DNA of 64,000 bases from an uncultured bacterium (GCA_947428835.1 CANENE010000004.1:62001-126000); one strand, 5' to 3'; counted from the stretch's first letter, positions 52,385-61,871 are shown. Notes: generated by a model not told the origin, from the letters alone. Numbers and translations: made by a program.

Positions 52385-53053
52385 ATGAATTTAGAAAAAA
52401 TAAACTTTGCCCAAAGAAGAGCAGGCGATTTTAACATATTGACCCGATTGTATCAGTATTATGCTTTATATATCTTATTTTTACCGTTTTTTAGCTTGGT
52501 TTTTTATAAATTTAATTTTGTAAGAAATAAAAATCTTGAAAAGAAACCATATATAATTGCACCAAATCACATATCTTATATGGATGTATTTATAGTAAAT
52601 CATGTTATCGGAAGACCAATGGCATATATGGCAAAGCAGGAACTTTTTAAAACAGGTACCTGGCTTAAAGAATGGGTTACAAGAAACGTTTTAAGGCTTG
52701 GCGGTTTTGCAGTTAATCGTGAAAAAGTCGGACTTTCTACAATTAAATCTGTTAAGGAAGTTTTTAAAGCGGGTTATAATCTTTGTATTTTTCCGCAAGG
52801 CGGAATTAGAAAAAATAAAGTAATCGAAAATATAAACCCCGGTTTTATCTATTTCGCAAAGACAAATAAAGTTGATATTGTGCCTGTTGCACTTTCGGGG
52901 CTTGAAAATTATAACTGGAAGCCTTTTAGAAGGCAGAAAGTAGATATAAAAGCAGGTATTCCTATTTCATATGAACTTGATGAACAGGAAATAGTCAAAC
53001 AATGGGCTGAGCAAGTATCCAAGCTTAGTGGATATGAAAATAAAAACAATTAA
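52385..53053 (+). CDS. PlsC-type acyltransferase, copy 2
   Basis: 222 residues, with NHISYMDVF (HxxxxD), FKTGTWLKEW...LGGFAVNREK and FPQGGIRKN, a variant of the usual FPEGTRS. A hydrophobic N-terminal segment (YYALYILFLPFFSLVFY) anchors it. The motif change (PQGG) suggests a different acceptor from copy 1. Same operon as copy 1. Confidence 0.87.
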   Translation: MNLEKINFAQRRAGDFNILTRLYQYYALYILFLPFFSLVFYKFNFVRNKNLEKKPYIIAPNHISYMDVFIVNHVIGRPMAYMAKQELFKTGTWLKEWVTRNVLRLGGFAVNREKVGLSTIKSVKEVFKAGYNLCIFPQGGIRKNKVIENINPGFIYFAKTNKVDIVPVALSGLENYNWKPFRRQKVDIKAGIPISYELDEQEIVKQWAEQVSKLSGYENKNN

Positions 53054-53124
53054 CTTTCTCTAAACTTGTTAACAAAAAATTTTTTTCAGTTGTTTTATAA
53101 TTATGGAAATTTTAAGGTAATACT

Positions 53125-54459
53125 TTGTCAATTGTTAACAACTATTCTACACTTACAAAAATTGTAAGTCATATCAGTAACCCCAATATTCAAACAGGCA
53201 CTTTAATTCAGGAAGTTCCGACAGATATTGGAAGAAGTTGGGCCGGCTATAAAAGAGGGGGCGTAATTGAAGGTGCCGAAAAATTAAGAAAAGAATTAAT
53301 GGGCGCTGTTGTTTGGATATTCGGGATTCCGGTATTTAATAAACTTGGAAATTTGTTTTGTGAAAATATACTTAAAATCCCTATGAATATAGACTATTCT
53401 AATCCGCAAGAAGGCAGAGATTCAATTGCAAATTCTATTAATTATCTGACTAAAGGTTTGAATCCTGATAATCTTGATGTCGGTGATTTAAAAAAGTATG
53501 GCACTAAATTTAGAAAAGAAAATATAAGCAAGGAGGATCTCGATGCTTTAATAAAAAAAACAAGAGGGGCAAAACAGGTGACATCCATTGCCGCTATTGT
53601 TTTAAACTGTCTTGCTATGGGTGTAATTATTCCAAAAATTAATCAGACACTAACTGCAAAAAAGCTCAATGAAACAAAAAATTCTGATACTTATAATAAT
53701 AAATTATTTATTTCAATGGATGATTATAAAAAAGATACCGCCAAGAAAGATGGTTTATCTTTTACAGGGGGGCTTGCCGATTATATTACCTATAAAGTTG
53801 AAAACAGTAACAGATTCAGACTTCTTATAACAGACGGGCCGATGGAGGCAGGAAGAGTTGTTACTTCAAGAAACAAATATGAAGCTTTGGAATATTTGAT
53901 GATGGATCTTGGAAGTATGTATTTTTATAATTTCTGCAAAGATAATGTTCAATCTTTCATTAGAAGCAAAATAACCAAAATGCCCTCTATTAATCCTAAA
54001 GCTGCCGAATTATTGCAAAATTTGAAGCCAAATGAAATTGAAGCTGCTTTAAATATTCAAAATCCTAAAGATTTAGTGCAAATTTTAGGAAAAGATTTGG
54101 AGGGTTTGGCTCAAAATATCTATAAAGAAGCGACCCATGGAAAATATGGAAAAATTAACAAGTTTGTAAAAGATTCTGATTTGAGGCAGATTGATAGCGA
54201 TGTTTTAAGTTTATTTAGAAAAATTAAAGAAGCTGCTAAAGATGGAATAATAGATGAACAAACAATTAAAGATGTAATTGGAAAGGTAAACAAAGCAAAC
54301 GCATTGGCTTTAGGAGCCGGATTATTGTCAAGTATAATAGGTCTTGCAATTTTGGTTCCTAAATTAACATTTGCAGTAACCAAAAAAATAACCGGAAAAG
54401 ACGAATTCACGGGTATTGCAAACTATGATGACGATAAGAAAGATGTTAACAAAAGTTAA
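53125..54459 (+). CDS. Lineage-type hypothetical protein, paralogue of 28254-29618
   Basis: 444 residues, unknown function. Start is TTG 53125, preceded by TAAGGTAATAC. It shares with the other paralogue an N-terminal VVWIFGIPVFNKLGNLF segment near residue 63, a hydrophobic helix near 155 (ITSIAAIVLNCLAMGVIIP), a conserved SFTGGLADYITY / DGPMEAGRVVTSRNK middle and a C-terminal membrane segment (ALGAGLLSSIIGLAILVPKL). The two genes are far apart and not an obvious recent duplication. Probably membrane-associated. Confidence 0.75.
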   Translation: MSIVNNYSTLTKIVSHISNPNIQTGTLIQEVPTDIGRSWAGYKRGGVIEGAEKLRKELMGAVVWIFGIPVFNKLGNLFCENILKIPMNIDYSNPQEGRDSIANSINYLTKGLNPDNLDVGDLKKYGTKFRKENISKEDLDALIKKTRGAKQVTSIAAIVLNCLAMGVIIPKINQTLTAKKLNETKNSDTYNNKLFISMDDYKKDTAKKDGLSFTGGLADYITYKVENSNRFRLLITDGPMEAGRVVTSRNKYEALEYLMMDLGSMYFYNFCKDNVQSFIRSKITKMPSINPKAAELLQNLKPNEIEAALNIQNPKDLVQILGKDLEGLAQNIYKEATHGKYGKINKFVKDSDLRQIDSDVLSLFRKIKEAAKDGIIDEQTIKDVIGKVNKANALALGAGLLSSIIGLAILVPKLTFAVTKKITGKDEFTGIANYDDDKKDVNKS

Positions 54460-54551
54460 TATTTGAAAAATATAGGCAATTTTCATCTAAATAAATACTT
54501 TATTACTACATAAGGAAAAAGTGTTAGTATTATTTTAGTAGTGGGTGAATA

Positions 54552-55259
54552 ATGAATCTATTGCAGCAGTTTATTGGTGCGAAAAGTGGTCTTATAGAAA
54601 ATTCTTATAGTTCAAAGCCTGAACATATTCAGCATCAAAATGAACTTGCTTTGAATTATCCAATTAAATTTATTCAAAAATATCTAAAAGCGGATGTTAT
54701 TGAAAATGCAATTAGAGTTAATCCTAATATAAAAAGAATTCTTGAAGAAAATAAACTTTCTTTGAAATTTAATATCGAAAATGTAACTTCAATTGTTATG
54801 TCTCATTTAATTCCAACAGCGAATATGACAAAAAGAATTTACAAAAATATGGGAAAATCAGAAACTGATGAACATTATGTTTATCTTGTGCAAGCGGCAT
54901 TATTACATGATATCGGAAAAGTATTTATTCCGTCAGAAATTTTAAATAAAAGAGGTAAATTAACTTCTAAAGAACGCGAAATTATTGAGCTTCATAATAC
55001 TTTGAGCTATGAAATTTTAAAAACAACTGATCTTGACAAACAAGTTGCAAAGCTTGCTTTTGAACATCATAACTATAACGGGAAATTGGTTAGGACTCTT
55101 GAAAATCAGGCGCTTACAATTGCTGATGTTTACTGTGCGCTCAAAGAAGTTCGCCCTTATAAAAAGGCAATAAGCGACATTTGCGCTAAGGCTATTTTGT
55201 ATGATATGGGTACAAAAGGAAGCCTTGATTCCAGATATATAAATTGTATAAACTCCTAA
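54552..55259 (+). CDS. HD-domain phosphohydrolase
   Basis: 235 residues. The HD core shows VQAALLHDIGKVFIPSEIL, then IELHNTLSYEILKT and LAFEHHNYNG, giving His and Asp metal ligands. The order resembles HD-GYP c-di-GMP phosphodiesterases but the GYP motif is not clear, so substrate is open. An N-terminal part of about 90 residues has no recognised domain. It ends just before a strong terminator. Confidence 0.82.
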   Translation: MNLLQQFIGAKSGLIENSYSSKPEHIQHQNELALNYPIKFIQKYLKADVIENAIRVNPNIKRILEENKLSLKFNIENVTSIVMSHLIPTANMTKRIYKNMGKSETDEHYVYLVQAALLHDIGKVFIPSEILNKRGKLTSKEREIIELHNTLSYEILKTTDLDKQVAKLAFEHHNYNGKLVRTLENQALTIADVYCALKEVRPYKKAISDICAKAILYDMGTKGSLDSRYINCINS

Positions 55260-55272
55260 AAAACCTTATTAA

Positions 55273-55302
55273 AAAAGCTCTTATAAAAATATAAGAGCTT
55301 TT
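55273..55302. terminator. Bidirectional intrinsic terminator
   Basis: 13-bp perfect stem AAAAGCTCTTATA (55273-55285), 4-nt loop, TATAAGAGCTTTT (55290-55302), with T-rich sequence on both sides. It separates the HD gene from the converging prophage genes. Confidence 0.9.
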
Positions 55303-55307
55303 CTTTT

Positions 55308-55718
55308 TTATTTAATTTTTAGTGCCTGGCCTCTGTTTTTCCCATTAGGGTTGTATGATACGTGGACCCATCTGTTGTGTTCATTTATAACCTGGTCAAA
55401 AATAAGATTGTTTTTTATAAATTTAATCACATTTTCAATACTTTGCCCGGGAACTATAATGTCTGCTGCTTGCCCCAGGGTATGCTGGGAATTATCAACA
55501 CCACCCAGGAGCTTATTTAGTTTCTTGTTTCTATAACCACTGTTTACTTTGACGGGGCAATTAAAATGTTCTCTGATTGGCTGCAAGATATTTGTAATAA
55601 GTTCTAGAAGACAGTCCAGTTCTTTAGCAGTTGGCATATTATAAATACCGTTTTTTATGGCAGTATCTGAATAAATAAGTTCTGATATTTTAAAGTTGAG
55701 TTTTATTTTTTTTAACAT
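55308..55718 (-). CDS. Phage endolysin, M15-type peptidase
   Basis: 136 residues. The peptidase_M15 pattern is visible: VNSGYRNKKLNKLLGGVDNSQHTLGQAADI (first His and Asp zinc ligands) and NRWVHVSYNP (last His). It is the last gene of the late operon, next to a holin candidate, as expected for a lysis enzyme that cuts cell-wall peptides. No signal peptide, so it needs a holin. It overlaps the holin stop by seven bases. Confidence 0.85.
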   Translation of the reverse strand: MLKKIKLNFKISELIYSDTAIKNGIYNMPTAKELDCLLELITNILQPIREHFNCPVKVNSGYRNKKLNKLLGGVDNSQHTLGQAADIIVPGQSIENVIKFIKNNLIFDQVINEHNRWVHVSYNPNGKNRGQALKIK

Positions 55719-55948
55719 CTGTAGTTTTCCTCCAAGTCTTCAATCCTGTGGTTTTCGACTTTGATTTGTTCTTTTAAAACGGATATGTCTTTTTCAATGC
55801 AAAATGTTCTTTCAATTAAGTTGTTGTGTTTGTTTTGCTTTTCTTCAAGGGATGAAATAGATTTTTCTATTACTCCCATTTTGTGTGCAAAGTATAAAGC
55901 CTGAATTATAACAGTTATTAAAATGCCAAGAAGTTCATAGCTCATCAT
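55712..55948 (-). CDS. Holin-like small membrane protein
   Basis: 78 residues: one hydrophobic segment near the start (ELLGILITVIIQALYFAHKM) and a coiled coil behind it (IEKSISSLEEKQNKHNNLIE). This resembles XhlA-type or other single-helix holin partners. Location directly before the endolysin supports a role in lysis. Confidence 0.65.
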   Translation of the reverse strand: MMSYELLGILITVIIQALYFAHKMGVIEKSISSLEEKQNKHNNLIERTFCIEKDISVLKEQIKVENHRIEDLEENYRC

Positions 55949-55950
55949 TT

Positions 55951-56394
55951 TTATACCTTTTTCCAGTTGCAGAATTTTTGAAAGTTGTCTACAGTGTGAA
56001 ACATCATCCAGCGTGTTATAGCATTGACCCCTGAAACATAAAGAAGCCTTTCAAAGACTTTGTCTGCAAAGTATCTGTCATTGTCTACATAGTGATGGTT
56101 TTCGCATAAGATATCATGGATTAATGATGCGATTAAAAATTTGGGTTCAGTTTTAGAGCCGATTAGTCTCCAAAATAGTCTTGGAATTGTGGCTCCATCC
56201 CAGCAATAACCTTTGTTAATCGTAAATTCATATACTTCAAATTTCTTGTAGTCCCAAAGTGTGACTTCAATGTCGTTTTTTAAGATAAAAGGTTTCTCGC
56301 AGTTTTCTTCTTTGTTTTTGGGATAGTTGAAACCGACATCGGGAATGTTTGAAAATAATATTGCAAGGTGTTTGTCTTCATACCATTTAAGCAT
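55951..56394 (-). CDS. DUF1353 family phage protein
   Basis: 147 residues from ATG 56394 (MLKWYEDKHL). The DUF1353 pattern is present: TINKGYCWDGATIPRLFWRL, then LIASLIHDILCENHHYVDNDRYFADKVF. A longer frame to 56457 would overlap the upstream gene by 70 bp. The family is common in phage late regions near lysis genes; its activity is unknown, though the HD-like metal residues suggest a hydrolase. Confidence 0.78.
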   Translation of the reverse strand: MLKWYEDKHLAILFSNIPDVGFNYPKNKEENCEKPFILKNDIEVTLWDYKKFEVYEFTINKGYCWDGATIPRLFWRLIGSKTEPKFLIASLIHDILCENHHYVDNDRYFADKVFERLLYVSGVNAITRWMMFHTVDNFQKFCNWKKV

Positions 56395-56845
56395 TTTGCG
56401 CTTCGCCTTCTTCTTTAATAGGCAGCTTCTTGTTTTTAAAAAGATAGTCGAGGTCATCTGCCGTATAGCCTAATAATGCCCCGATTTGATTGATTAAAGG
56501 GTTTCCTCTAAAGTAGTCATTTGCATATTCAAATTCTATTAAAGCTTCAGGGTTTGTTATTTGTGATTTTAGTTGTTCAGGTGTTATTCCTTTGTCTTTG
56601 AAAAGTGCTAAAAATACTTCTCTTTTTGTTAAAGAAAGCAAGTCTAATCTTTGGCGTTTTTCAATTGCTTTTTCATCTTCCGTTTTCATAGGGCATTTTT
56701 CCGCTAAATACCAGCCGCCATCAATGTCTGATTGAGCTACATTAAGCATTGTCATCCCAATTGAAGAATAAAAGGAATTGTTTGTACCTAATCCAACTTC
56801 ACAAAGTCCAGTTTCATTGTTTATAACTTTTGCATATTTAATCAT
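56387..56845 (-). CDS. Phage protein, tail-fibre-associated (152 aa)
   Basis: Starts MIKYAKVINNETGLCEVGLG, ends in an acidic tail (PIKEEGEAQNA). The pattern of an N-terminal YAKVxNxETGLxxVG domain followed by helices occurs in small proteins encoded after phage tail fibres, perhaps as assembly factors. It overlaps both neighbours by eight bases. Confidence 0.6.
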   Translation of the reverse strand: MIKYAKVINNETGLCEVGLGTNNSFYSSIGMTMLNVAQSDIDGGWYLAEKCPMKTEDEKAIEKRQRLDLLSLTKREVFLALFKDKGITPEQLKSQITNPEALIEFEYANDYFRGNPLINQIGALLGYTADDLDYLFKNKKLPIKEEGEAQNA

Positions 56846-57779
56846 CTGTTTTTGCTCCTTTTACAGGGTAGAAAATTGTGCTTACATTGCCGCTTCTCAT
56901 ATATAGGCTTATAACATCACCTTTGGCGACAGGAATAATAGAGATTTGTTGAGCGCTTGGTGTGCTTACTTTCAATAAAACTTCTTCGTTTATGTATAGA
57001 TATAAGTAACTGTTAGAGCCCGCACAGCTGCCGCATATGTATCCATTAGTAGGGGCTGTATAGGGTAAGCTTGCCCAAATATCTACCCCTGCTGTGTAAT
57101 CAGGCATTGACCAGTTTATTGTTTTATCTGCAAAAGATTGCGAAGGAATGGTATTGGCTAGATTTATGTCAGCTTTTGTTTGAATTGTTTCTTGTATTTC
57201 GTCAATAGTTTCAAATTTTTCATTTTTGCTTACTATATTTTGTTCAATAGCTTTAATTTGTTCTTTGCTATCTTGTATATTTGTTTGAATTTCTATAATT
57301 TTATCTAGATTTTTTTTGCTGTCCGCCGCATTTGCATATATGTTTCGAACTATATCATCAAGTGAGATGTCGCTATTTTCTTCTGCTTTTAGACATAGTG
57401 ATGTTTTTCTTGCAAGTATTTGTATTAACCTTGTCAAATAATCAAGTGAATATTCTAACGTTTCAAGATTTAAAAGAGAACTATTATTATATTGAATTTC
57501 TTGTGCGATTGGCAATACCAGTTCAATTGATAATTTCTGACCTTCTTTTAGTATTTCATATTTGGAACCTTCTATTGGAAATGTTATATAGCTTCCGTTT
57601 CTGTTTTTTATTTCATTTATTGCATAGTCCAAATTTAGTTTTAAGGTCTCTTTGGTGCCATTTTCATCAAAGAAATTGACACTAAGCTGGTCATAGTCTT
57701 CAATGTAAAAATCAAAATCAAAAGTTTTTGTTGAATTGTTCCCTATGTAATTATTTACAGGTAATATGTCGTATATCAA
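56838..57779 (-). CDS. Phage tail-fibre-like protein (313 aa, TTG start)
   Basis: From TTG 57779, nine bases after AAAGGAG, the N-terminus reads LIYDILPVNNYIGNNSTKTF, a T7-gp17-like attachment domain (NNSTKTFDFDFYIEDYDQL). A middle coiled coil (residues about 125-195) follows, then a C-terminal beta domain with SMPDYTAGVDIWASLPYTAP and a Gly/Ser-rich region that would bind the host. A frame reaching 57860 has no ribosome site. It overlaps the upstream stop by 29 bases. Confidence 0.7.
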   Translation of the reverse strand: MIYDILPVNNYIGNNSTKTFDFDFYIEDYDQLSVNFFDENGTKETLKLNLDYAINEIKNRNGSYITFPIEGSKYEILKEGQKLSIELVLPIAQEIQYNNSSLLNLETLEYSLDYLTRLIQILARKTSLCLKAEENSDISLDDIVRNIYANAADSKKNLDKIIEIQTNIQDSKEQIKAIEQNIVSKNEKFETIDEIQETIQTKADINLANTIPSQSFADKTINWSMPDYTAGVDIWASLPYTAPTNGYICGSCAGSNSYLYLYINEEVLLKVSTPSAQQISIIPVAKGDVISLYMRSGNVSTIFYPVKGAKTDD

Positions 57780-58227
57780 AATTTTCTCCTTTTGTATAGT
57801 AAAATATTTTGTAATCAAATCTGCCCATAATATCTTTTTGCGCAAAACCGAGTTTGCCAAGCCATTTTAATGCTTTGAAATTAGACTTATAAATATAGTT
57901 ATATAAAATATCGTTTTCTTTTTTAAATATGTTTATTTTTTCTGTAATATATTTAAAAACTTCTTTTTTGTGCTGTTCAATTTTATTTGTGCTCAAAAGC
58001 CATATAACCGATGTTTTGACATTGGTTATTATGTAGCCGCCTATTATCAGAGGATTGTACATATTGTCTGCAAGAAAGTATGTTGTTTCTGTGTTTTTTA
58101 AACAAACATCTATGAATTTTTCTTTGTAGTTTTTAGGATATGAAAATACAAGTTCTTCCTTATCTTCTTTCTTTATATCCTTTAGAAATGCAATTAGATT
58201 TTGCTTGTTTATTTCTATTTCTATCAT
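57751..58227 (-). CDS. Phage gp13-like (GNAT-fold) protein
   Basis: 158 residues. The shape is that of small acetyltransferase-fold phage proteins (DUF2833, gp13 of T7-like phages): NPLIIGGYIITNVKTSVIWLLST followed by KYITEKINIFKKEND and NFKALKWLGKLGFAQ. These help virion assembly rather than act as enzymes in characterised phages. Overlaps the tail tubular B stop by four bases. Confidence 0.6.
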   Translation of the reverse strand: MIEIEINKQNLIAFLKDIKKEDKEELVFSYPKNYKEKFIDVCLKNTETTYFLADNMYNPLIIGGYIITNVKTSVIWLLSTNKIEQHKKEVFKYITEKINIFKKENDILYNYIYKSNFKALKWLGKLGFAQKDIMGRFDYKIFYYTKGENFDIRHITCK

Positions 58228-60290
58228 GTGCTTTCAACCTCTTCTAACGAAATGGTTGCTTCAATTGAAAGAATTGTTAATGGCAGCGGTAAATCCTGTA
58301 TTATTTTAATAGATGATTGAATTGAAGCGTTTTTCATTGGACAAAGTTCTACATCTTTGTTGAATAATTTTTCGGGAAAATCCACACTTTCTTTACTTCT
58401 TGCGCTTAAAGAAAAGCCCGAATTATCATTTTGGATTTTTAATTCTTCTCTGGAATCCAAAATTTTAATTTCCACTTTGTTGATTATTTTTTTAAGCCCG
58501 AGGGTTCCTTGACCTTCAATATTTAATGTTTCCATTTCAAAAGCATACGGCAGCCCTATTGTGATGTTCTTTGCTTTGTATGGCAGTGTTAGTGTGCCAT
58601 TTTCATCTATAATTAAATCTTGAACTACGCCATAGTCTAAAACTGCATTGACTTTCTCACCTTTCAGATGCTCCAGTCCCGATATTTTTTGAACCTTGTT
58701 ATCGAAGGTCTTTTTTAGAGCACAATCTAAAAAGAATGCTTCATCCATGCGTTTTACCACTCTTGAAGTAAATCTTTCAATGTAGCGGACTTCTTTAGAA
58801 TTAATTGTTCTTTTTATAACAAAATATGCTGTATCTTCACTACCTTCTCTTATGATTGCAACGCTTTCAAAGCTTCCTTTTGTCTTGTGGGTGTGCCAGG
58901 CTGCAATTTTTTGAGTTTTGTTGTATGTGAGTATATTTAAAGTTCCATCGTCTAAAACACAGATAAGAAGTCTGTTGGGCTCTTTTAGATAGCCCATATC
59001 GACAATTTTTTTGCCTTCAAACAGGTGACTTGCAAGAAGAGTCAATTCTTCGCCATTGTAGGAGTTTGAATAATAATCAAATCCAAGATCCCTTACGATA
59101 TTGCCTCCTGATTGAACAAAAAGAACCATTGAGCCCGATATAACAGGTTTTATTGAAGATGTTCCATAGTACGTTTGTAATTTTGCAACAGGTGCAGGAT
59201 TTGCACAAAATACTCCATCAGTTCCATTTACAATCCATTCGGCATTAGTTGTCATAACGATTAAATCATCAAAGGGCACAAGGTGTTTTATTTTTCCCGG
59301 TGCGTTGTCGTGTATGGTGACATTTATACTGTCCGTTGCATTAAGAAGGTGTGAAATATTAAAGTTGTTATTTGTTCCGCTTTGGCTTGCAAAAAGGGTT
59401 TGCGGTGATTTTGAGCCTCCCGAATAGATTTTTCTCTCCTGAAAAAAGCAAACGCTGCTTGGATTTTCGTTTTCAAACGGGTTTTTAAAAATTGGTGCAC
59501 AGCTTGTTAAGTCCGGCTCTATATTATCATCTTTAAAAGTTGTTTTTCCATTACTTGCCGTTCCCAAATACCCGAATAGCCCGTTAACAGATCTGTAGAT
59601 GTTATATTGAGAGGCATTTGCAACCTCATCCCAGCTTATTGTTATATATTCGGAAGTCGTCCAATAGCCTTCCTTGTGTCCCGTGACACTTGCGATTTGG
59701 CTTGAGGTGCTTTCTTCAAGCGTGTCTTTGTCTACAGCACAAACAACATATTCGTATACTGTGGTATTGGCTGATGTTGAACCTGTATATATTGCTTGCA
59801 CATTATTTGGTGTTTCGATTGCCGATTTGAACTCAATTTTATTGAGCTGCCAGTTATTATGTTCAATTCTTGTAAGTTCATAAGGACTGTAATTTTCGTG
59901 CACAAGACTTATTGAATCCATATTTTGGCAGTAATTGATTTCGAAAAGATCTTGTTCATCATAAGGAGAGGCAATTTCATATATTTCGTTGTCTTCATCT
60001 AAAATATAGCCGCCGTCTTTTAAAAATCTTATGTATTTATGTCCGAATTCCAATATATAATTTTGGTTAAAATTAAATATAAAAGGAATAATTCTTGTTT
60101 TTTTATCTTCGTATTTGCATTTGGCAAGATATTCAAGTCCGGGGCGGTTTTGTACACAGCCTTCCTGTAGAACTATTCCGTTTGTCAGATTTTTTAATCC
60201 GAGTTTATATTGCTCCAAATCCACTCTGCCTTGAAGCGACGGAGACAATATTCCTTTTGAAAATGAATTTTGTGTAATTCTTATACTCAT
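58224..60290 (-). CDS. Tail tubular protein B-like (nozzle) phage protein (688 aa)
   Basis: The largest phage gene here. It begins MSIRITQNSFSKGILSPSLQ, followed by NGIVLQEGCVQNRPGLEYLA, a typical start for podovirus nozzle/stabilisation proteins. A fibronectin-type-III-like stretch at about 160-260 (YEYVVCAVDKDTLEES, ITISWDEVANASQYNIYRSV) lies inside. It would form the tail tube below the adaptor. Abuts the tail tubular A gene by 1 bp. Confidence 0.75.
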   Translation of the reverse strand: MSIRITQNSFSKGILSPSLQGRVDLEQYKLGLKNLTNGIVLQEGCVQNRPGLEYLAKCKYEDKKTRIIPFIFNFNQNYILEFGHKYIRFLKDGGYILDEDNEIYEIASPYDEQDLFEINYCQNMDSISLVHENYSPYELTRIEHNNWQLNKIEFKSAIETPNNVQAIYTGSTSANTTVYEYVVCAVDKDTLEESTSSQIASVTGHKEGYWTTSEYITISWDEVANASQYNIYRSVNGLFGYLGTASNGKTTFKDDNIEPDLTSCAPIFKNPFENENPSSVCFFQERKIYSGGSKSPQTLFASQSGTNNNFNISHLLNATDSINVTIHDNAPGKIKHLVPFDDLIVMTTNAEWIVNGTDGVFCANPAPVAKLQTYYGTSSIKPVISGSMVLFVQSGGNIVRDLGFDYYSNSYNGEELTLLASHLFEGKKIVDMGYLKEPNRLLICVLDDGTLNILTYNKTQKIAAWHTHKTKGSFESVAIIREGSEDTAYFVIKRTINSKEVRYIERFTSRVVKRMDEAFFLDCALKKTFDNKVQKISGLEHLKGEKVNAVLDYGVVQDLIIDENGTLTLPYKAKNITIGLPYAFEMETLNIEGQGTLGLKKIINKVEIKILDSREELKIQNDNSGFSLSARSKESVDFPEKLFNKDVELCPMKNASIQSSIKIIQDLPLPLTILSIEATISLEEVEST

Positions 60291-60291
60291 T

Positions 60292-60879
60292 TTATCCTCT
60301 TGAATCTAAATAAGTTTCTTGCTCATAAGTTATATCCGTGCCTTCTGTGGCATTTAGGACTTTTGCATGTTTTAACAGAGTTATGTACTTCTGATAGGCA
60401 ATTTCGCCTTTTTGCATATTTCCTGTGAGAACATTTGAAGTAAGTGATGCCAAATAGTGTGCAAGTGCTATTGAAAATTCGCTTGTAAAGAATGTTTCTT
60501 TTTCTATTCTTTTTGTATACCTTAAAACAGGTTGTTTTATATTTGTAAGTATGATTTTGCTTGAATTTTCATCGCATGCTATCATAAATTTTTGTGCAGT
60601 ATGATTATCTTTTTCAAAAACTTCTCTTGCTGAAATGCAATTATTTGGATATTCAAAAGAGTATTTAAATTTTCCTGTATTTTTGCTGACCAAAGACAGC
60701 TCTTTCAAACTTGATGCAAAATTCCAGTCGAAATCTTTTAAAACAAAGTCTCTGGCTAACTCATAGTAGTTGTTAAGTAGAATTATTCTTGAATCTTGCG
60801 ATTTTGTGTTTTCAACAGGTGCCGAAATTCCAAGTATGTTTAGTGCGATATTAAAAATTTGTACTTTAGAAAAACCCAT
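60292..60879 (-). CDS. Tail tubular protein A-like (adaptor) phage protein
   Basis: 195 residues from ATG 60879, after GAAGGGAAATTGT. Reads MGFSKVQIFNIALNILGISA, then FVLKDFDWNFASSLKEL, which is typical of the adaptor (gp11/TTPA) family that joins the portal and nozzle in podoviruses. The longer frame to 60924 is not supported. It overlaps the upstream gene by 14 bases. Confidence 0.78.
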   Translation of the reverse strand: MGFSKVQIFNIALNILGISAPVENTKSQDSRIILLNNYYELARDFVLKDFDWNFASSLKELSLVSKNTGKFKYSFEYPNNCISAREVFEKDNHTAQKFMIACDENSSKIILTNIKQPVLRYTKRIEKETFFTSEFSIALAHYLASLTSNVLTGNMQKGEIAYQKYITLLKHAKVLNATEGTDITYEQETYLDSRG

Positions 60880-61408
60880 ACAATTTCCCTTCTTCTTTAT
60901 TGCCTTCATACCACTGTGCCGCAACGGAATTTTCGCTTTGCAGATAGCTCATAGCTTTTCCAAATAAGCCTTCATTGTAGTCGTGCTTTATGTTTCTTGC
61001 GGTGTCTAAGTATGAATTAGCTTGTTTAAAATAGCTGCCTGCCTGTGCGGCCGAATTTTCTTGTGTGATTCTTGCATTTGTATTAGCTGTATCAATTGTA
61101 TCTTGGTAATTGAGCAGGTTAGTTCCGCTATTTGAATCAAATCCGCTTGCCGCTGCTTTTGCTTTTTCGAGATTTGCTTGCTGCAGTCCTTTGATTTTTT
61201 CTTTTCTTGAATTTTCAATGCCTTCCTGCAGTGTTTGCTGCCCTTGTCTTTTTGCGTTTAGTGCGTTTTGATATGCGGTTTGCATTTGATATTTTGCGTT
61301 TGATCTTTCATTTTTAAGGTTTGAAAGTTGTTTTGCCCTTTCTAATGTTTGGCTGATGGCAAAAAAAGTTATTGATACCGGGTCTGCCCCCGGAATAGGT
61401 GTACACAT
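60866..61408 (-). CDS. Internal-virion-protein-like phage protein (180 aa)
   Basis: An Ala/Gln-rich helical protein: MCTPIPGADPVSITFFAISQ then long coiled helices (RSNAKYQMQTAYQNALNAKR, LEKAKAAASGFDSNSGTNLL), the style of gp14-like internal virion proteins. Such proteins leave the capsid at infection to form a channel. No catalytic motif. Ahead of it lies a terminator at 61448-61472. Confidence 0.65.
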   Translation of the reverse strand: MCTPIPGADPVSITFFAISQTLERAKQLSNLKNERSNAKYQMQTAYQNALNAKRQGQQTLQEGIENSRKEKIKGLQQANLEKAKAAASGFDSNSGTNLLNYQDTIDTANTNARITQENSAAQAGSYFKQANSYLDTARNIKHDYNEGLFGKAMSYLQSENSVAAQWYEGNKEEGKLYGFF

Positions 61409-61447
61409 ATTATTCTTGTCTCCTATGTTTGGTTTTGTTTTAAAATT

Positions 61448-61472
61448 AAAAAAAGGCAGGCAGAGCCTGCCT
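61448..61472 (-). terminator. Intrinsic terminator between capsid and tail genes
   Basis: On the minus strand, GGCAGGC, 3-nt loop, GCCTGCC, then seven T residues. It should lower transcription of tail genes relative to capsid genes. Confidence 0.85.
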
Positions 61473-61496
61473 GAGATTATAATATGGAAGAAGTGG

Positions 61497-61871
61497 CTAT
61501 TCTAAATTTGAAAAAGTTGCACCTGCAGTTATAGCCCCTGTTGTAGGCGCCGTTCCTTCAATTGTGTATAGAATTCTCATATATCCTTGGTTTCCCTTTG
61601 GAAACTGCGAAATTGGGAATTTATTACCTGCTTTTAATTGTGCAAGCAATAATTTTGATTCTATTAAAGTTGTTGGCGTGCTAAAATCTTCGCTGTTGCT
61701 TGTTTGTAGTGCAATTGTTAGTGAAGTTAGGTTATCAAAGTCACTTGTGACTTGTGCAAAAAACGGAAGAAATGAAACATCTCCTTTTCCAAATTTAATT
61801 ATGTTCTGCGATGCTGCTGTTGCAGTGATAGTTTGATTATCTGAAAATAAATTTTGTGAATCTAGTAACAT
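61497..61871 (-). CDS. Head decoration-type phage protein (Bbp16-like)
   Basis: 124 residues: MLLDSQNLFSDNQTITATAA, SFLPFFAQVTSDFDNLTSLT, IALQTSNSEDF and a C-terminal YMRILYTIEG. This matches the pattern of the small beta-rich protein encoded directly after the capsid gene in BPP-1-like phages. Spacing to the capsid gene is 11 bp. Confidence 0.75.
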   Translation of the reverse strand: MLLDSQNLFSDNQTITATAASQNIIKFGKGDVSFLPFFAQVTSDFDNLTSLTIALQTSNSEDFSTPTTLIESKLLLAQLKAGNKFPISQFPKGNQGYMRILYTIEGTAPTTGAITAGATFSNLE

